A stretch of 64,000 nucleotides of DNA from contig OX637337.1 of NCBI GenBank assembly GCA_951799405.1, positions 19,466,347 through 19,530,346 on the forward strand, read 5' to 3'. Position numbers and translations under genes: made by a program. The notes beneath the pieces were generated by a model that ran no database searches, was not told where the DNA came from, and was given only the letters and a program-made list of their open reading frames with translations. Positions 32,931 through 44,537 of this stretch are shown in pieces; positions within the stretch are counted from its first letter, which is position 1; the number at the start of each line of letters is the position of its first letter. This stretch comes from Agapetus fuscipes. Its lineage: Eukaryota; Arthropoda; Insecta; Trichoptera; Glossosomatidae.

Positions 32931-33460
32931 ATTTATTTTACCAACCATAAATCTCATATTAAACCATAAGTAAAGTAATCCAAATAAAGCTAGGAGTATT
33001 ATTAAGCGTTCAAAAAACAGAGACGAGAAGAAAACCAATTCGAGCACAAAAAACAATAAAAAAAATAACATAAAAACCTTAGTCGGTCGAATTGAAAATC
33101 AACTGCCATTTTCTTCGGTTTTAGTCGATTAAAAATGATTGAGTTATCGATATTCACAGATGTAATTGCATAGAAAATGTAGATGTTCGAATTTATTTTT
33201 CTGCGAAGGTTTTTTACACCCCTATGGTATTCAGAGTTCAATTAATGAAAAACTAATAGAATAGTCTGTCTGTTTCTGTAATGTCATTATAAGACGAACT
33301 AAAATATACCAGTGTATAATCATTCTTGATCCTGATTGAGTAAAACAAAGAAGGAAAATTATTCACATTAATTATTCCTTCCTACCTGTCACCAAAGATC
33401 ACACTTTTATATTTTTAGCTATAATAAAATATTTTTAGAGTTTGAATGAAAATTTGTTAT
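32931..33460. other. Unassigned A/T-rich interval
   Basis: Nothing recognisable was seen. A short minus-strand frame at 33002-33241 has no known domain. Confidence 0.35.
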
Positions 33461-33665
33461 TGATAGTTCAGTAGGTTAAATACTTGCGTTTCATACCAGA
33501 AAAATGGGGTTCAATCCTCACCAAAGATGTCAAAAATGATTTCCCGGGTTTTTCTTTAACATGAATCATAAATTTAAAACCGGTATGGTTTACTAAGTCT
33601 TCACAAGAAATGTGATCCAAGTCTTTCAAGAGATCCTTTTCCTGTAAAAGTAAATCCTTTTCCTG
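33461..33665 (+). mobile_element. SINE-B, diverged copy
   Basis: The tRNA-like head is GATAGTTCAGTAGGTTAAAT (box A) and GGGGTTCAATCCTCACC (box B), followed by GATGTCAAAAATGATTTCCC, AAAACCGGTATGGTTTACTA and CTTCACAAGAAATGTGATCC. The end is a 19 bp tandem duplication (CCTTTTCCTGTAAAAGTAAAT, 33645-33683 region). Confidence 0.55.
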
Positions 33666-33894
33666 TAAAAGTAAATGTTTTCATAGGTTCCGTATGAAAA
33701 ATGCGTCTCCTTTAAAGAAAATATGAAAAGTAGTTGCAATATACGTGCAGATTAGTTTTTCTTGCGGGAGTTTTATTATTTCATTTGCATGCTCAGGAAT
33801 TGAAGCAGCCATCTTTCCAAATCATATCAGTTCTGCAGTTTATTGTTTAACCCCAAGACTGCACTCAATTTCAGTAAATTGTTAGAACTTTATG

Positions 33895-34015
33895 TTTGTC
33901 AAAACAAAGGCAACACATTACACAACACAACGTCACGCAGCCCTGCTACAAAGGATCAATACATTAACCGCCACATCACCAACACTATCACCCCTGCAGC
34001 ACTCCAACACGTGAA
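33895..34015 (+). repeat. Unclassified repeat shared with 13430-13615
   Basis: CAAAGGCAACACATTACACA, ACACAACGTCACGCAGCCCT and CTGCAGCACTCCAACAC recur in the same order as at 13430-13570. Function unknown. Confidence 0.35.
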
Positions 34016-34584
34016 AAATAAAAAAATAAAATCTGCACCATAAGCCCATTATTTGTAAATTACTGCAAGTATTTTTGCCTCCAAAGTGATCGTTTTTGAT
34101 TCTAAAAATATAAAAAGGGGACCTAACAGTACCCAAAATAGAGTGAAAAAAACGCCAATAGTAGAGTGAATGCTTCACAATAATTTGATTATTTTCAAAA
34201 GTTCACCGCTCCAAAATTTGTTAAGTGGTAAAATAAAGTTGTGAAAAAAAATGTGAAAAAGCCACCTCAGCTCCACTATCAAGATTGATTGATGAAAAGC
34301 GCTTAAAGCGTCTGCCAGAGTATCTCATTTAACTTCAGGAGGTTCTTTTTTTCGGCAATGAAAATTTATATTCAACCCTCTAAAGTCTAAAAGAGAAGAC
34401 GGGCAAAAAAATCAGAGTCTATCGTACTTTTAAATTTTTGCAAAAATGGAAAAGTTTTTCAGCTGATGTTGTAAGTTTTTTTTTTACTTATAACGAGACA
34501 ATATTTATTTTTTCTTTCAACGGTTTAACTTTTAAACGAAATGGAATAATTATTATGTGTACTATAATGAGCTTTAAGAACAAC

Positions 34585-34860
34585 TGACTGGTCTCTAGTC
34601 TAGTGGTTAAGTCTCGTATTCCGAAAGTCGTGAGTTTGATTCCCGGCGGAGCACAAATAAAAACTTCTAAATTTTCAAATATGTTCTTTGCTGGGTTGAA
34701 CAATTCATTTACCTTTTAAAAATACATGGGTCACCAAAAGCCTTACTTGCGTGAAAATTTGTTTTTTCCTGAGGACTGGCTCTTTGTAGCGGCAACTAAG
34801 CTCGCAGAGGGCTCTTAAGGTGTGATTCACACGAAAACAGAGCTCATCAAAAAAATCATC
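34585..34860 (+). mobile_element. SINE-A, tRNA-headed form without 5S module
   Basis: The tRNA-like head has TCTCTAGTCTAGTGGTTAAG (box A) and GAGTTTGATTCCCGGCGGAG (box B). The body has TGTTCTTTGCTGGGTTGAAC and TTCATTTACCTTT, then CAAAAGCCTTACTTGC, a GCGGCAACTAAGCTCGCAGA segment and the LINE-shared tail (AGGGCTCTTAAGGTGTGA, AAACAGAGCTCATCAAAAA). Compared with the 5S-headed copies it starts directly at the tRNA-like part. Confidence 0.76.
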
Positions 34861-35700
34861 CATGTAGGTATGCATGCCGTTCTTACTTCATTTTGGTATA
34901 TTTATTCTAAGATGCCTACATATGCGAAATTATTTAAATTTACGAATGTTTTGCTTTGAAAAAACAGTAATATTTTTTTTTAAGAAGTACGTAGATTTAA
35001 AATATACTTACTTACTTGAATAAATAACTTAAAAGGATACTTTAAAAGTAAAATACATTTTAAGAGTTCCTCCACGTCGCGTCGTATCAAATAAATCAAA
35101 TCCTATCCAATTGATACAAACAGTATTTTATTTGCAGTATTTTTAAGATCCATATTTAATTAAAATTAAAGACATGAAGAGTGAAATTCATACTAATATA
35201 AGATATAATATAAAGCGATTCTTTGAAAATGTATGAGTGAATTTCAGCGTTATCAAAAACGCCCAGTAAATTATAAAATGTCAGCTATAATCGTAACTTT
35301 CATGCATGTTTTATTCGTGTTTATTCCCCACTAAGTTGAGCTAATTGTCGTAATGAATTTGGCATTATAACACTTTTATTTGACACCTTAAGGGCCGCTG
35401 ATTTCGGATTAACATGCCACTTTACGGCCACCCTTAAAATTAACGGCTCCGTGACGCAATAAGGATTTTATTTTACGACTACTCCAACCCTTAACGTGAA
35501 TTTTTGCTATTTATGTAAGTTAGCAAAGGCACCTTTATTGGCATCACCTGGTAGAAATTTAATTTATCATTTGCACAGATAAAATTTGTGATAGTTGAAA
35601 TAAGTTTTAAAAATGAAAATGTAGTAATGAAATATTATGGTATTCCAAATTTTTTATGGGAAATTTCAACGCTCACATCAATAATCTTTAGTCGGAATGA
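34861..35700. other. Unassigned A/T-rich interval
   Basis: No gene or paired repeat was recognised. 35390-35475 is GC-richer (GGGCCGCTGATTTCGG; CGGCCACCC) without a coding frame of note. Confidence 0.4.
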
Positions 35701-35704
35701 ATTA

Positions 35705-35920
35705 TAAACATATAAATTTAGTAATAAATGAATGCCCTCAAACAGACACGTTATATTTTGCGCTTATACGCGCCACATTAGTAAAAACATTAACCTTAAA
35801 TGAGCATAAATCGAGCAAGTCTTACGATTCTTACCTGATACATGGGTGTTGTTCATAAAGTGAATCATATAATATAGTATTGGTGGTCAGCCTTATACCA
35901 ACCTATTATTCACTACAATT
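35705..35920 (-). repeat. LINE-B 3' block, diverged
   Basis: CCCTCAAACAGACACG, TTTGCGCTTATACGCGCCAC, AAATGAGCATAAATCGAGCA and TTGGTGGTCAGCCTTATACC are in reverse order. The block is complete apart from its TTAGAT tail. Confidence 0.68.
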
Positions 35921-36888
35921 CCTTAAAAAGTAAAAACTCACTTTGAGGAAAGAGGTTCCCACTTTATTTATTCAATGGTATAAACGGGCATTATGTATTT
36001 ATAGATTATAATAAAGTTACTTTTAGATTTATTTTATGCATACAAAATTCTGCATTTAAAGTTTGTACATAATGTTACAGTAATTCCATATTTGTGAAAT
36101 ATATTTTTAAAGTTTGTTTACTTGTTTACTCGTCGTACATGCATTTTTTTATATTCTTTATGTTTAATTCTCTAGAAAATAATGACACGGAAATATTAAT
36201 GTCTTAAACGCTCGAGATAGTAATATTCTAACAAAAAAATCGAACTTTTCTGAACTCCTTGATGTATTCTTTCAAAATTTCTTCTTCATTATTCTAAAAA
36301 TAGTGTTGTTTTTCAGTATAAAACTCCACAAAATATATTCAGTTTCGTACGCATTAAAAAAGGACATTTAGTTTAACAGCCCTAACAAATAGTGAACCAG
36401 TTAAAACAGGGTAGTTTGTTTTTAAAAGGCCGCCACACAAAGTACACTAAACTTTACCAAGTCAACTATAGCGTTTACCGAAAAAAATATGTAATGAAAC
36501 TCAAACCGTCATTAGAGGCGGTGCTTAAGTTTCTCTATATTTGTTTTTTGTAAGCGCGATAGTTAAGTTTAAATGTGATATTGTTACTAAGGGCAGTGGC
36601 CCCGAAAACTCAGTGTGACAGACACGAACCGCGCGTATTTTGGGAACAAGAAATTATTGTAGCAGAGTAATCGAAAATGTGTAGAAGACCCTGTAGGTAG
36701 GAGGTCTGACCGAGTTGCTGCAGACGAGGACATCATGTAAGTTATAAAGAGAAAATTTAAGTGGTTTGTGTGAGTGATTAGTGTTAAGTGGATAGTGGAT
36801 AGTGGGACTTCACTGTAAAAAAATCTAGCACCGACATGTCGTTAGAGGTAAATTTAGTGTGAGAGCTGCCTTTTATACACACATATAT
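35921..36888. other. Unassigned interval with a possible family-M unit
   Basis: 36460-36595 contains AGCGTTTACCGAAAAAAATA, AACTCAAACCGTCATTAGAG and GCGGTGCTTAAGTTTCTC, which resemble family M. 36600-36790 is GC-richer than its surroundings; TAAGTTATAAAG after CATCATG could be read as a splice donor, but no coding frame or partner exon was found. Confidence 0.28.
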
Positions 36889-37125
36889 ATGCCCGGTCCG
36901 TAGTCTAGTGGTCATACTTCGGACTTGTAAATGGAAGGTTATGGGTTTGATTTTCAAATATGCTCTCCGCTAGGTTAAAAAATTCATATACCTTTATCAG
37001 AGACCGGGCAATAAAAGGCCCGTCCAGCCTTACAGAAACTGGGTCTTGCTTGAGTTTTGGCGGTTTCTATAGCGACGACCAAGTTCATAGAGGGCCTTTG
37101 AGGCCAACCAATAAATCATCCTAAC
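36889..37125 (+). mobile_element. SINE-A, tRNA-headed form without 5S module
   Basis: The head reads GGTCCGTAGTCTAGTGGTCA (box A) and GGTTATGGGTTTGATTTTC (box B position). The body is TGCTCTCCGCTAGGTTAAAA, CAGAGACCGGGCAATAAAAG, CAGCCTTACAGAAACTGGGT, CTTGCTTGAGTTTTGGC, GCGACGACCAAGTTCATAGA. The tail is GGGCCTTTGAGGCCAACCAA, then TAAATCATCCTAAC. The TAC-ACA loop of the terminal hairpin is deleted here. Confidence 0.8.
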
Positions 37126-39540
37126 TTATTATATATCTAATCTATAAGTATGCAACTATAAAAGTTATCCTTCCATCAATGACTTTAGTCCAGGTCTGGA
37201 CAGTTGATGATAAAGGTAATAATGTTGGATTTCATTAAATGCCCATATGGGGCAGAGAACCACACTGTGGTATTTTGTGTGTCTACCAAACTACTATCTC
37301 AATTCTTTAACCAAGATATTCTACTTCGACTTGGAGATCGTCATCCCTTAATTCTTCCCTGTATGATGAGATGTAGTAGTGAATATCTATATTGTAAAAA
37401 AACAGTTTTTGACTTTTGATGGACTTCAGGTTCGGCTGTGGTATAACTATGAAAAAATACTTGGAAATTTGTGACTCGTTGTGCCTCGAACTGCATTGTG
37501 ACTAGATCTGTACAGGATAGTTTCAACATCCAACGGTAGAACCAAATTTCAAAGGCAGTGAATTTGTTCTCGAGTTACTGTATAAGTGTCTACCCTTCCA
37601 CGCCATAGAGCATTACTGGAAAGATTTTGAAAAACAATGAAGCGACTCTACTTTACGATTTTTTTAGTTAATATTAACATAGTTACAATGTCACTGAAGA
37701 TATACCTTTTGTAAAATTGTTGCTAAATTACGAGTAGAAAAAAAAAAAATTCAGATGTCTGTATTCTACTATCCCGGTGTGAGAATTCTGGAAGGATTAA
37801 GGGGTCGCTATTACACGCACGGTTCCCGGGCACAGGCCGAACTGAAATAAATGTCTCGGCTAATGGGGCCACATTATTTGGACGAGAGAAAAATACTAAT
37901 TTGCTTATGGCACGCTCTGTATGTAGCATTTTGTTGTTTTTTCCCGCCCCTTTGCGGTTGTTTTCTAAGATCTAAATTAGGAATTTTATCGTTGCCCTTT
38001 TTTGTACAACCCAACATGGTTAAGTGTATCAAATTTACACCTGAGCAATAAACAAGTGGGAATTATTTGTCTTGAAATGTTTTCGTTTAACGCGTTTTTT
38101 TTATTTTTTTCAGCCCTTTTATTTGTTTCATGAGAGTAAATTTTAGTCGATTTTATTTTTTTAATTTATAATATTTCTTAAAGTATATTTCTTTAATACG
38201 CTAACTTCTAGCCAGTGAAATAAAGTCACATTATTTTTATATATTTTTACACGCAACAATAATAAGGTAAAAACAATACAATTTTCCTTGTTATATCGTT
38301 GTGTTTGCTCTAAATATAAATAAAAACCTTAGATTAACAACGTTTAATTACATATTAATATACGAAAGCCATAAATAAAAATTATATTTTGTCTCGGAAT
38401 ACTCGAACGTAAAGGAATTCTAATCGGTCCCGCGTGAAAGATTGTTTTTGATCCCAGATGTGCAATGAAAAACACAGCAATAAAAAATGACAAAGCTGTG
38501 TTGGATCTTGGCGGAATGTTCTTTTTTGCTAAAATAAAAAAAAAAAAACAAATTAGGAATCTCGGCGTTATTGTTGAAGAATGAAAATAGTCCTTAAAAT
38601 GCCAAACTCAAATTAAAAGATTTTCTTTTGTCTGTACCCTACTGATTAATTCTACGGACTCGTTATCAGAATATCTTTGGTCGATTCCCAGCGAAAAAAA
38701 ATTTTTTTTTTTTTTTACAATGATCATTAATTAATAGTAATCTTACGACATCCGTAAACTCAGGATCAAATGCATGTTGAAAATGACCAGTCAGTGATCG
38801 AGCTGATGCTGTTGAATACACTTACTTCCACCACCTTGACCGCTGGACTAAAGAAGGAACACGTCCAAGTTGTAAAAAATGAATTTTTACCCAGTTTAAT
38901 TCAACACAAAATATTTTATGATCACAGTTATATATTCTCCGTATGGTGTACTTTTATCTTTACCCGTAAAAGGCAAACGTGATTTTTCAGAATTTCTTCC
39001 CTGAACACAATACACATATATTCTACATTGACGTACCTACTGAGATGTTTCCGATTGTATTTATTTTTTTCATTGCAAACTGGTTTCGTAAAACATTTTC
39101 TCTGCGAAGTTATAGATGGCTGGGACGCATTTGTGGAAAAATAATAATGAGTTTCCTGAGTGACAAAGTTTTTGTGTGTATATTTTTACCCCATTGAAGA
39201 TACCTTCTCAGGAAAGAAAGAACTGTCGCCCTAAAAATAAGTTATTAAAAAAAAATGAGGAAATTTTTGCACGCTAAAGATACAAATAAAACGCAGAGAA
39301 AAAATGAGGTTCAAACATTCAAAATAGCTCTCGGCTATGTAACGTTACCCACAGTGAATTCCCGATAGTTAGGGAATTTTACTAGTGTACAGTATTTAGC
39401 GGGTCAAAGATGACAATATATTTTTTAATTTTCCATGAAACATCACTAAGAAATACACATTAATACTGAGTTTAATTGTATAAAATATTAAGCGGTGTGA
39501 CATAACTACGTTAAATAACCTTCAAAGCTGAATTTCTTGC
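37126..39540. other. Unassigned A/T-rich interval
   Basis: No supported gene. Small frames at 37204, 37851, 38770 and 38979 are 66-72 codons, overlap frames on the other strand and have no recognisable domains. No inverted repeats or SINE heads were seen. This is the longest featureless stretch of the window. Confidence 0.4.
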
Positions 39541-39544
39541 GTAT

Positions 39545-39885
39545 TAAACTGTACTCGGATATGCGCGACAAGCTCCACACATAGTATAACTTCTTGCCGC
39601 GTTATCCCCGAAGGGGTCGCATATGTCGAGTGAACCTATTTGTTTATACAGGTAAGGGGGCCGGCCTTACGCCATCCCCATTAGTGAAGTGGGGGGTTTC
39701 CCAGCTCCTGAGGGAAGTGGTACTCATTTTTTGTGAAGACTAAGTAAACCTTGCCTGTTTTTTATTTTGGGTTTGAAGTAAGCACCGAAACGGGAAATCA
39801 TTTCTGACACCCTCGACGGGATTCGAATCCAAGCTCTCGGCATAGAATGCAAGCACTCTACCAACTGAGCTATCAACCGGACGTC
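39545..39885 (-). mobile_element. SINE-B, nearly full length
   Basis: Reverse-oriented. The head has GATAGCTCAGTTGGTAGAGT (box A) and CTTGGATTCGAATCCCGTCG (box B); the body has GAGGGTGTCAGAAATGATTT, CCGTTTCGGTGCTTACTTC, CCACTTCCCTCAGGAGCTGG, GCGACCCCTTCGGGGATAAC. The same architecture as 4915-5268, to which it is close. Confidence 0.87.
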
Positions 39886-40180
39886 AAATGGAAATCGGTG
39901 ATTTGAATCATAGTAAATATAAAAATGTTTTTATTTACCCCAGCAAAATTGTATTCTCATTGAAGTTTTTCGCAAATTCAACCAATTGAGTAGGTTTATG
40001 ATCTTATTTTGCATCAAAGCGACGTGCTTGAAACGTGCAACCATAGTACATAATTATAATCATTGGAAAATTTTACAGTTAAACAAACTTTATAAGGATG
40101 AGACACTATCGCCTCTGGGGGTCAGATTTGGAAGAAACCCGGCCGAATTATGAGGCTTTCTTTCGAGATATTTTCAAAGC
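39886..40180. repeat. Unclassified dispersed repeat R1, second copy
   Basis: GAAATCGGTGATTTGAA, then CTATCGCCTCTGGGGGTCAG, ATTTGGAAGA and CGGCCGAATTATGAGGC parallel positions 35-175. There is more intervening sequence here than in the first copy. Confidence 0.35.
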
Positions 40181-40784
40181 TCCGACCTCGTTAAAATAAA
40201 TTTTATAAAAAAAAATGTTTGTGTTTTTTTTTATTTATTTAACATGAAAGAGATTATCGCGTGTGAAAATTTTACTAATTTTCCAATTAGTCCTTTCATT
40301 GATTTGCATCACAATTGAGTTTTTGAATTACGCTATTTTAAAACTGTCTACTTTTGCGTGAATAATACATCATGAAAAATGTTTACTTTAGCTTTGTTGG
40401 TTTTTATTATCATTGAATGAATGGATAATAAATTACTCGTGAAATTTTGACTGAACAAAAAAGCTATGTATTATATCTATATAATACATTGCTTTGTACT
40501 TTTTCTAACTTATAATTTAAAATGATATTTATCACTGATTAAAAATATATGGCTAATTTTTTTGTAAAATAAGCTAGGTAAACGTTATGGTTTGAGTCTT
40601 TCTATCTCTTCTTCCTCTTTTAAAGATCAATAATTTACTTCACAGTTATTTGGCGTCAATTTTTTGATGAGAATGCCGAGCTTTCCTTTAATTTTTTGGG
40701 GATTTTTTCGATGGTCGAAGTCCCTACTATAGTCAACTCCTAATTTAGTGAAATTTTAAAAAATACATGATTTACATTATGAGC
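40181..40784. other. Unassigned A/T-rich interval
   Basis: No ORF of note, no paired repeat and no RNA signature. Confidence 0.4.
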
Positions 40785-41092
40785 TCTGTTTTGTGTAAAT
40801 AACACCTCGAGCCCTCTTTAAGCCAGGTTGTCATTTTGAAAGGCGCCAATTACACAAACAAGACTCCAGTTACTGTAAAGCTGGGTGGAATTTTAGTGGT
40901 CGGTCATCGGTAAAGAGAATTGATATTTTCAATCCAGCATAGAGTACATCTTATTTTGTACAAATTAGTAATTTATTTACAAAAATATTTATGATTTACG
41001 TATATTATGTTTTGTTTCACCGGAAATCGAACTTACAAGCTTCCGTTTACGATTTTAAAGCGTTATCCACTACACTACAGATCGATTGACTT
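40785..41092 (-). mobile_element. SINE-A without 5S module, diverged
   Basis: Reverse-oriented. Tail and body at 40785-40920 (GAGCTCTGTTTTGTGTAAAT, AACACCTCGAGCCCTC, AGACTCCAGTTACTGTAAAG, GGTCGGTCATCGGTAAAGAG). The tRNA-like head at 41020-41092 reads TGTAGTGTAGTGGATAACGC (box A) and GTAAGTTCGATTTCCGGTG (box B) on the minus strand. No 5S module beyond 41092. Confidence 0.65.
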
Positions 41093-41639
41093 AATAAATA
41101 CGAGGATATGTGATTATAAAGTCTAAGAATAACTATGGATTCTTCACATTAATTGATATCTCAGTGAATAAAAATCTGAGGATAGTTTTTAAAAAATCTG
41201 ATCTGAAATTGAACTGGTGTTCAGCGTTCACAAAAAGACACCGACGCGACGTCCTGGTATTTTCTGGTGTCTCGTTAGTGTTGGTTGTGTTGCGCAGGGA
41301 GGTCGCGTCTTGCGGAACAAAACTGCGCAGGGACGAGCGACACCAAATGCAGTGTGATGAGGCAAGAGTAAGGAACAGAAGCTAGAGAAGATGTTCGAAG
41401 ACTTCCATGTTACACGTGGCTAAGGAATTCCTGATAATAGCATTTTTTTATATTTTCTTCAGTTTTACAAGACAATAGCTAATGTATGTAGACTGCAGAA
41501 ATATAGATTATTTGTAGTAATAATAATTCGATGATATTCATTAAGTCGCGCTGAATGATACCTGCCGTATTGTATCAGGATGCCTCAAGCCAACGCCCAC
41601 GGGGAAGTTATATCCTCTTGCAGGCATAGCCCCACCCCA

Positions 41640-42120
41640 CATCAGACGCAAGGTGGCTTCGAGAGTCGAGAGGCAGAAGGCTCTAACGTGCACACAGCAC
41701 TGCATTTACGGAAGTGGCTTTTCATCACAGCAGCGCCTGAAGTCGAGACACAGCTTCCTTAGTTCCGTGCAGCCCTTGTCTTTGGATCCAGTGGCGGAGA
41801 GATTACAAATGTGGAAGGAGGAATGCCCGGAGAGCTTTGTGCAGCCTTCAGAGAGCCTACCTCCAGGAAAGAACCTCGAGTGGCCCGTATGGAGATCCAT
41901 GAACAGATTGGGGACCAATGTTGGAAGAGCCCGGGCCAGTATGCTGACCTGGGGATTTCTGGGACGGGAGGACTCTACACTATGTGAGTGTGGAGCTCAG
42001 CAAACAATGGAGCACCTGCGGTGTTGTCCCTCCTGTCCGACAAGCTGCTCCATGGATGATCTCTTTGCGGGAAACCAAAGAGCTGTAGACATTGCTCGTT
42101 ACTGGGCCAATACGGTGTGA
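41640..42120 (+). pseudogene. Non-LTR retrotransposon C-terminal fragment with zinc-knuckle-like motif
   Basis: A 155-codon frame (41653-42120). The second half reads WRSMNRLGTNVGRARASM, LTWGFLGRE, CECGAQQTMEHLRCCPSCP and ends in ARYWANTV. The W-LNR-R-G-GR…KWG…C-CG…QTM-H…CP pattern is known from the C termini of invertebrate non-LTR retrotransposon polyproteins, with a C-C-H-C arrangement (CEC…H…C). The first roughly 60 codons are less typical, so the start codon is arbitrary. Just after the stop is ACGAAGAAGAAGAAGATGAA, a (GAA)n tail like those at 9483 and 18970. The GC content is clearly above the surroundings. RT and endonuclease domains are absent. Confidence 0.65.
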
Positions 42121-42145
42121 AGCTGACACGAAGAAGAAGAAGATG
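42121..42145 (+). repeat. (GAA)n retrotransposon tail
   Basis: AGCTGACACGAAGAAGAAGA directly follows the stop codon of the fragment ending at 42120, giving a 3' UTR of about 8 bp and a microsatellite tail. Confidence 0.6.
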
Positions 42146-42550
42146 AAGTTAAATTCTCTTGAACCTTTGTTGTCTTATAGTTGCCTACATTGATGAAAAC
42201 CATCATAAATGGATGCAGAGGTTAGATCTCCGACTGTGATATGGTTCAACTGCCATAAAATACGCTACTCTTTCTAGCCAAACGCAAGAAAAGCAATTCG
42301 CGTAATGAAACTTCATCGAGTGACTGAAGTCATTTTTAAGTGGTCTTGTTTATTGTTTTAATATTTGTTCATGCATGAAGGTCTCACACATAATTTTCAG
42401 ATTTTTTTGTGTTTTCGAACAATTTTTCTATGTGACTTTATGGTTCCTTTGATTTTCATTACAAAAAAGTATCTCTACATTTACAGTGAAAAATAAACAA
42501 AACAACGTTACTGATTACAGTAATTTTGGGGATAGTGAGAATATTTAGAT
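42146..42550. other. Unassigned interval
   Basis: Nothing recognisable between the retrotransposon tail and the SINE-A fragment. Confidence 0.35.
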
Positions 42551-42551
42551 A

Positions 42552-42615
42552 GAGGGCTCTTGAGGTGTGATACACACAAAAACAGCGCTCACCAAATAAA
42601 TCATTTTATTTTATT
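42552..42615 (+). repeat. SINE-A (or partner LINE) 3' tail fragment
   Basis: GAGGGCTCTTGAGGTGTGAT, ACACACAAAAACAGCGCTCA, CCAAATAAATCAT: only the terminal hairpin and tail remain, followed by T/A-rich sequence. Because the tail is shared, it cannot be assigned to SINE or LINE. Confidence 0.65.
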
Positions 42616-42739
42616 TAAATAGCAAACAAACAGTTTTAACATGATACATCTTGGTACAAAAAGCATAATTGAAATAATTAACAAACCAGCAAAGATCATC
42701 CTTTTTTTTTTTTTAAGAAATCCTGTGCGGGAGACTCCC

Positions 42740-43157
42740 TAGATTCTAGACTCTAGCGGTCTATGACACTTGTTGTAGTGCCGCAGAGGTGTACGATGCT
42801 TGGTCGTCACTACAAAGCGCCAATACTCAAGCAAGACCCAGTTGCTGTAAGGCTGGATGGACCTTTCAGTGACCGGTCTTTGGTAAAGGCTTTGTGATTT
42901 TTTTTTCCACCCCGCGAAGAATATATTTGGAATTAATATAAATGGTATATTTTTGTGCTCCGCTGGGATTTAAATCCACAACCTTCCATTTACGAGTCCG
43001 AAGTGTTGCCACTGAACAACGGACCGGTCCAAGATGCCAACGACACGCAGTATACCTGAGCGGTAACCCATCCAAGTAGCTTCCGCGCCCAATGTTGCTT
43101 AACTTCGGTGATCTATGGGAACCGGTGCTTTCAACAGGATATCGTCGTTGGCCAATC
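42740..43157 (-). mobile_element. SINE-A, 5S/tRNA-headed copy with atypical 3' end
   Basis: Reading the minus strand from 43157: 5S-derived module to about 43035, then CATCTTGGACCGGTCCG, the tRNA-like head (TTGTTCAGTGGCAACACTTC; GGTTGTGGATTTAAATCCCA), and the body GTCACTGAAAGGTCCATCCA, GCCTTACAGCAACTGGGTCT, TGCTTGAGTATTGGCGCTTT. After GACCAAGCATC the usual LINE-shared tail is absent and is replaced by GTACACCTCTGCGGCAC and A-rich sequence to about 42700. So the 3' end was swapped, deleted or overwritten. Confidence 0.85.
43035..43157 (-). ncRNA. 5S rRNA-derived module of SINE-A (complete length)
   Basis: About 120 bp, matching the animal 5S layout: start GGCCAACGACGATATC, GTTGAAAGCACCGGTTCCCA, the box A/IE region GATCACCGAAGTTAAGCAAC, TTGGGCGCGGAAG, box C in TACTTGGATGGGTTACCGCT and the terminal TGCGTGTCGTTGGC. 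It is a SINE head, not a working rRNA gene: the tRNA-like part is fused directly to its 3' end and there is no T-run terminator. Confidence 0.85.
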
Positions 43158-43159
43158 CT

Positions 43160-44460
43160 AATATTATTATTATTATTATATTTGTCAACTAAAAACTATA
43201 CTCTCCAAAATTTTCTGATAAGAAAAAAACCGTATTAACGAAAACGCTCAAAAGATTCAATTCAACTCGTGAAGAAAAAATTTAATTTTTATTTTGTTTT
43301 CTTAAGAATAACAGCTATACCATTTGACGCGGTCCTTACAAGTTAATTATCTCAACATAAACAGTCTTTAACACTTGTGGCTCCTTATCTACGTGTAAAA
43401 TGTATTTCAGCATCCGAGTCGCCAGGGAAAACTTGCGGTATCCTGTAGAAGAGGTGGTTTTAGGGGGTTGCACCCCTTCTAAAGCCTTTGTAATCCAACC
43501 CTGCCTCCGCCCCCAGTTGTCCGTTCTCGGTCAATTTAACATCCAGCGGGCGCTCTGGACCGCCCTGCAGCAAATCAAATGAACCAACTCCCATATTATA
43601 CCTAGATGCAACATCGGCTTGTCATTCCTCCGATACAAGAACTGATACAGTGTATTGCGGACCTCAATATACAAACTCAGTGGCGTTTATCTCTGGACTT
43701 CATATTCTGAATTTGAAGAGGTTGTATGACTTAACATATCTTCTTTTCAGGTACAGTTTTTTTACACATTTTCCATGGCATTAAAGAAAACCTAGAACGA
43801 CCAGTTGTCATCGATAGTTTGGAAGGAAAAGACAAAGAGGAATAAACCCCATAGTATGTATCGATCGATTGAAGACAGTAGCAGGTACCTGTTAACAAGT
43901 TACCTGCAAAACTCAACGGACAAGGTCTTTAAAGAGATCTGTAAAAGAGTGGTTGCGTCCACAAGGGTAACATCTCTGTCAATGAGGAATAAAATGAAGG
44001 AGAAGATTGTATGGCATCATCTTGCTTGTGGAGCTTTGCAGAGACAATCAAATAGACGGAAGACGACACACTCTTCGTTCTGCACAGCGTGACGTCGCAA
44101 GTAATCTTCAACTCCCACTTCGACGCAACAGATCGGGCTACGGCAACAGTCAATTTGTTGTTACAGTCTGTTTCTAGATTGAGAAATAAGACCAATGATG
44201 GCAGTTTCAGGAATTTTATTAGAACACATTTATGTAATAAAAGCTTCAACACATTAAAAAACACTTCCACTATTTAGCTCTGTATTCAATTGACCCATTA
44301 TTTTAAAGTTAATCGATCTTAAAATAAAAAAAACTTTGTTTCTGATTGCGGAGAGTAGATTCAGTTCCACGACTAGTTTTGCAAACAATCCGTGTGCATC
44401 CTAGGCCAACGAGTATATTCATCTGGAGTTACACTGGGATGGTTTTGGCCAATACACATA
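43160..44460. other. Unassigned interval of mixed composition
   Basis: (TTA)n repeats at 43162-43182. 43400-43590 is GC-rich with a 60-codon frame, and 43805-44277 has overlapping 60-113 codon frames on both strands. None shows a known domain, and none is supported by splice signals I could pair. They may be remnants of an unrecognised element. Confidence 0.28.
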
Positions 44461-44462
44461 CA

Positions 44463-44537
44463 TAAGCAACATTGGGCGCGGATAGTACTTGGATGGGTTA
44501 CCACTCAGGTACACCGCGTGTCGTTGGCATCTTGGAT
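44463..44537 (+). ncRNA. 5S rRNA-derived module of SINE-A (3' part)
   Basis: Corresponds to roughly nucleotides 45-119 of animal 5S rRNA. Box C is in GTACTTGGATGGGTTACCAC and the 3' end is ACCGCGTGTCGTTGGC. The 5' part is missing. Confidence 0.82.

Noticed and set aside
36600..36790. A GC-richer stretch with a donor-like site as a host exon
   Set aside because: There is no open frame with recognisable content and no paired acceptor. It stays unassigned.
43035..43157. A functional 5S rRNA gene
   Set aside because: It is fused to a tRNA-like module and the SINE-A body, lacks a T-run terminator and recurs in the same fusion at 44463 and 48634.
43805..44277. Overlapping 60-113 codon frames as a possible exon cluster after an acceptor-like TTTTCAG
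   Set aside because: Frames on both strands overlap, there is no domain, and no matching donor or neighbouring exon was found.
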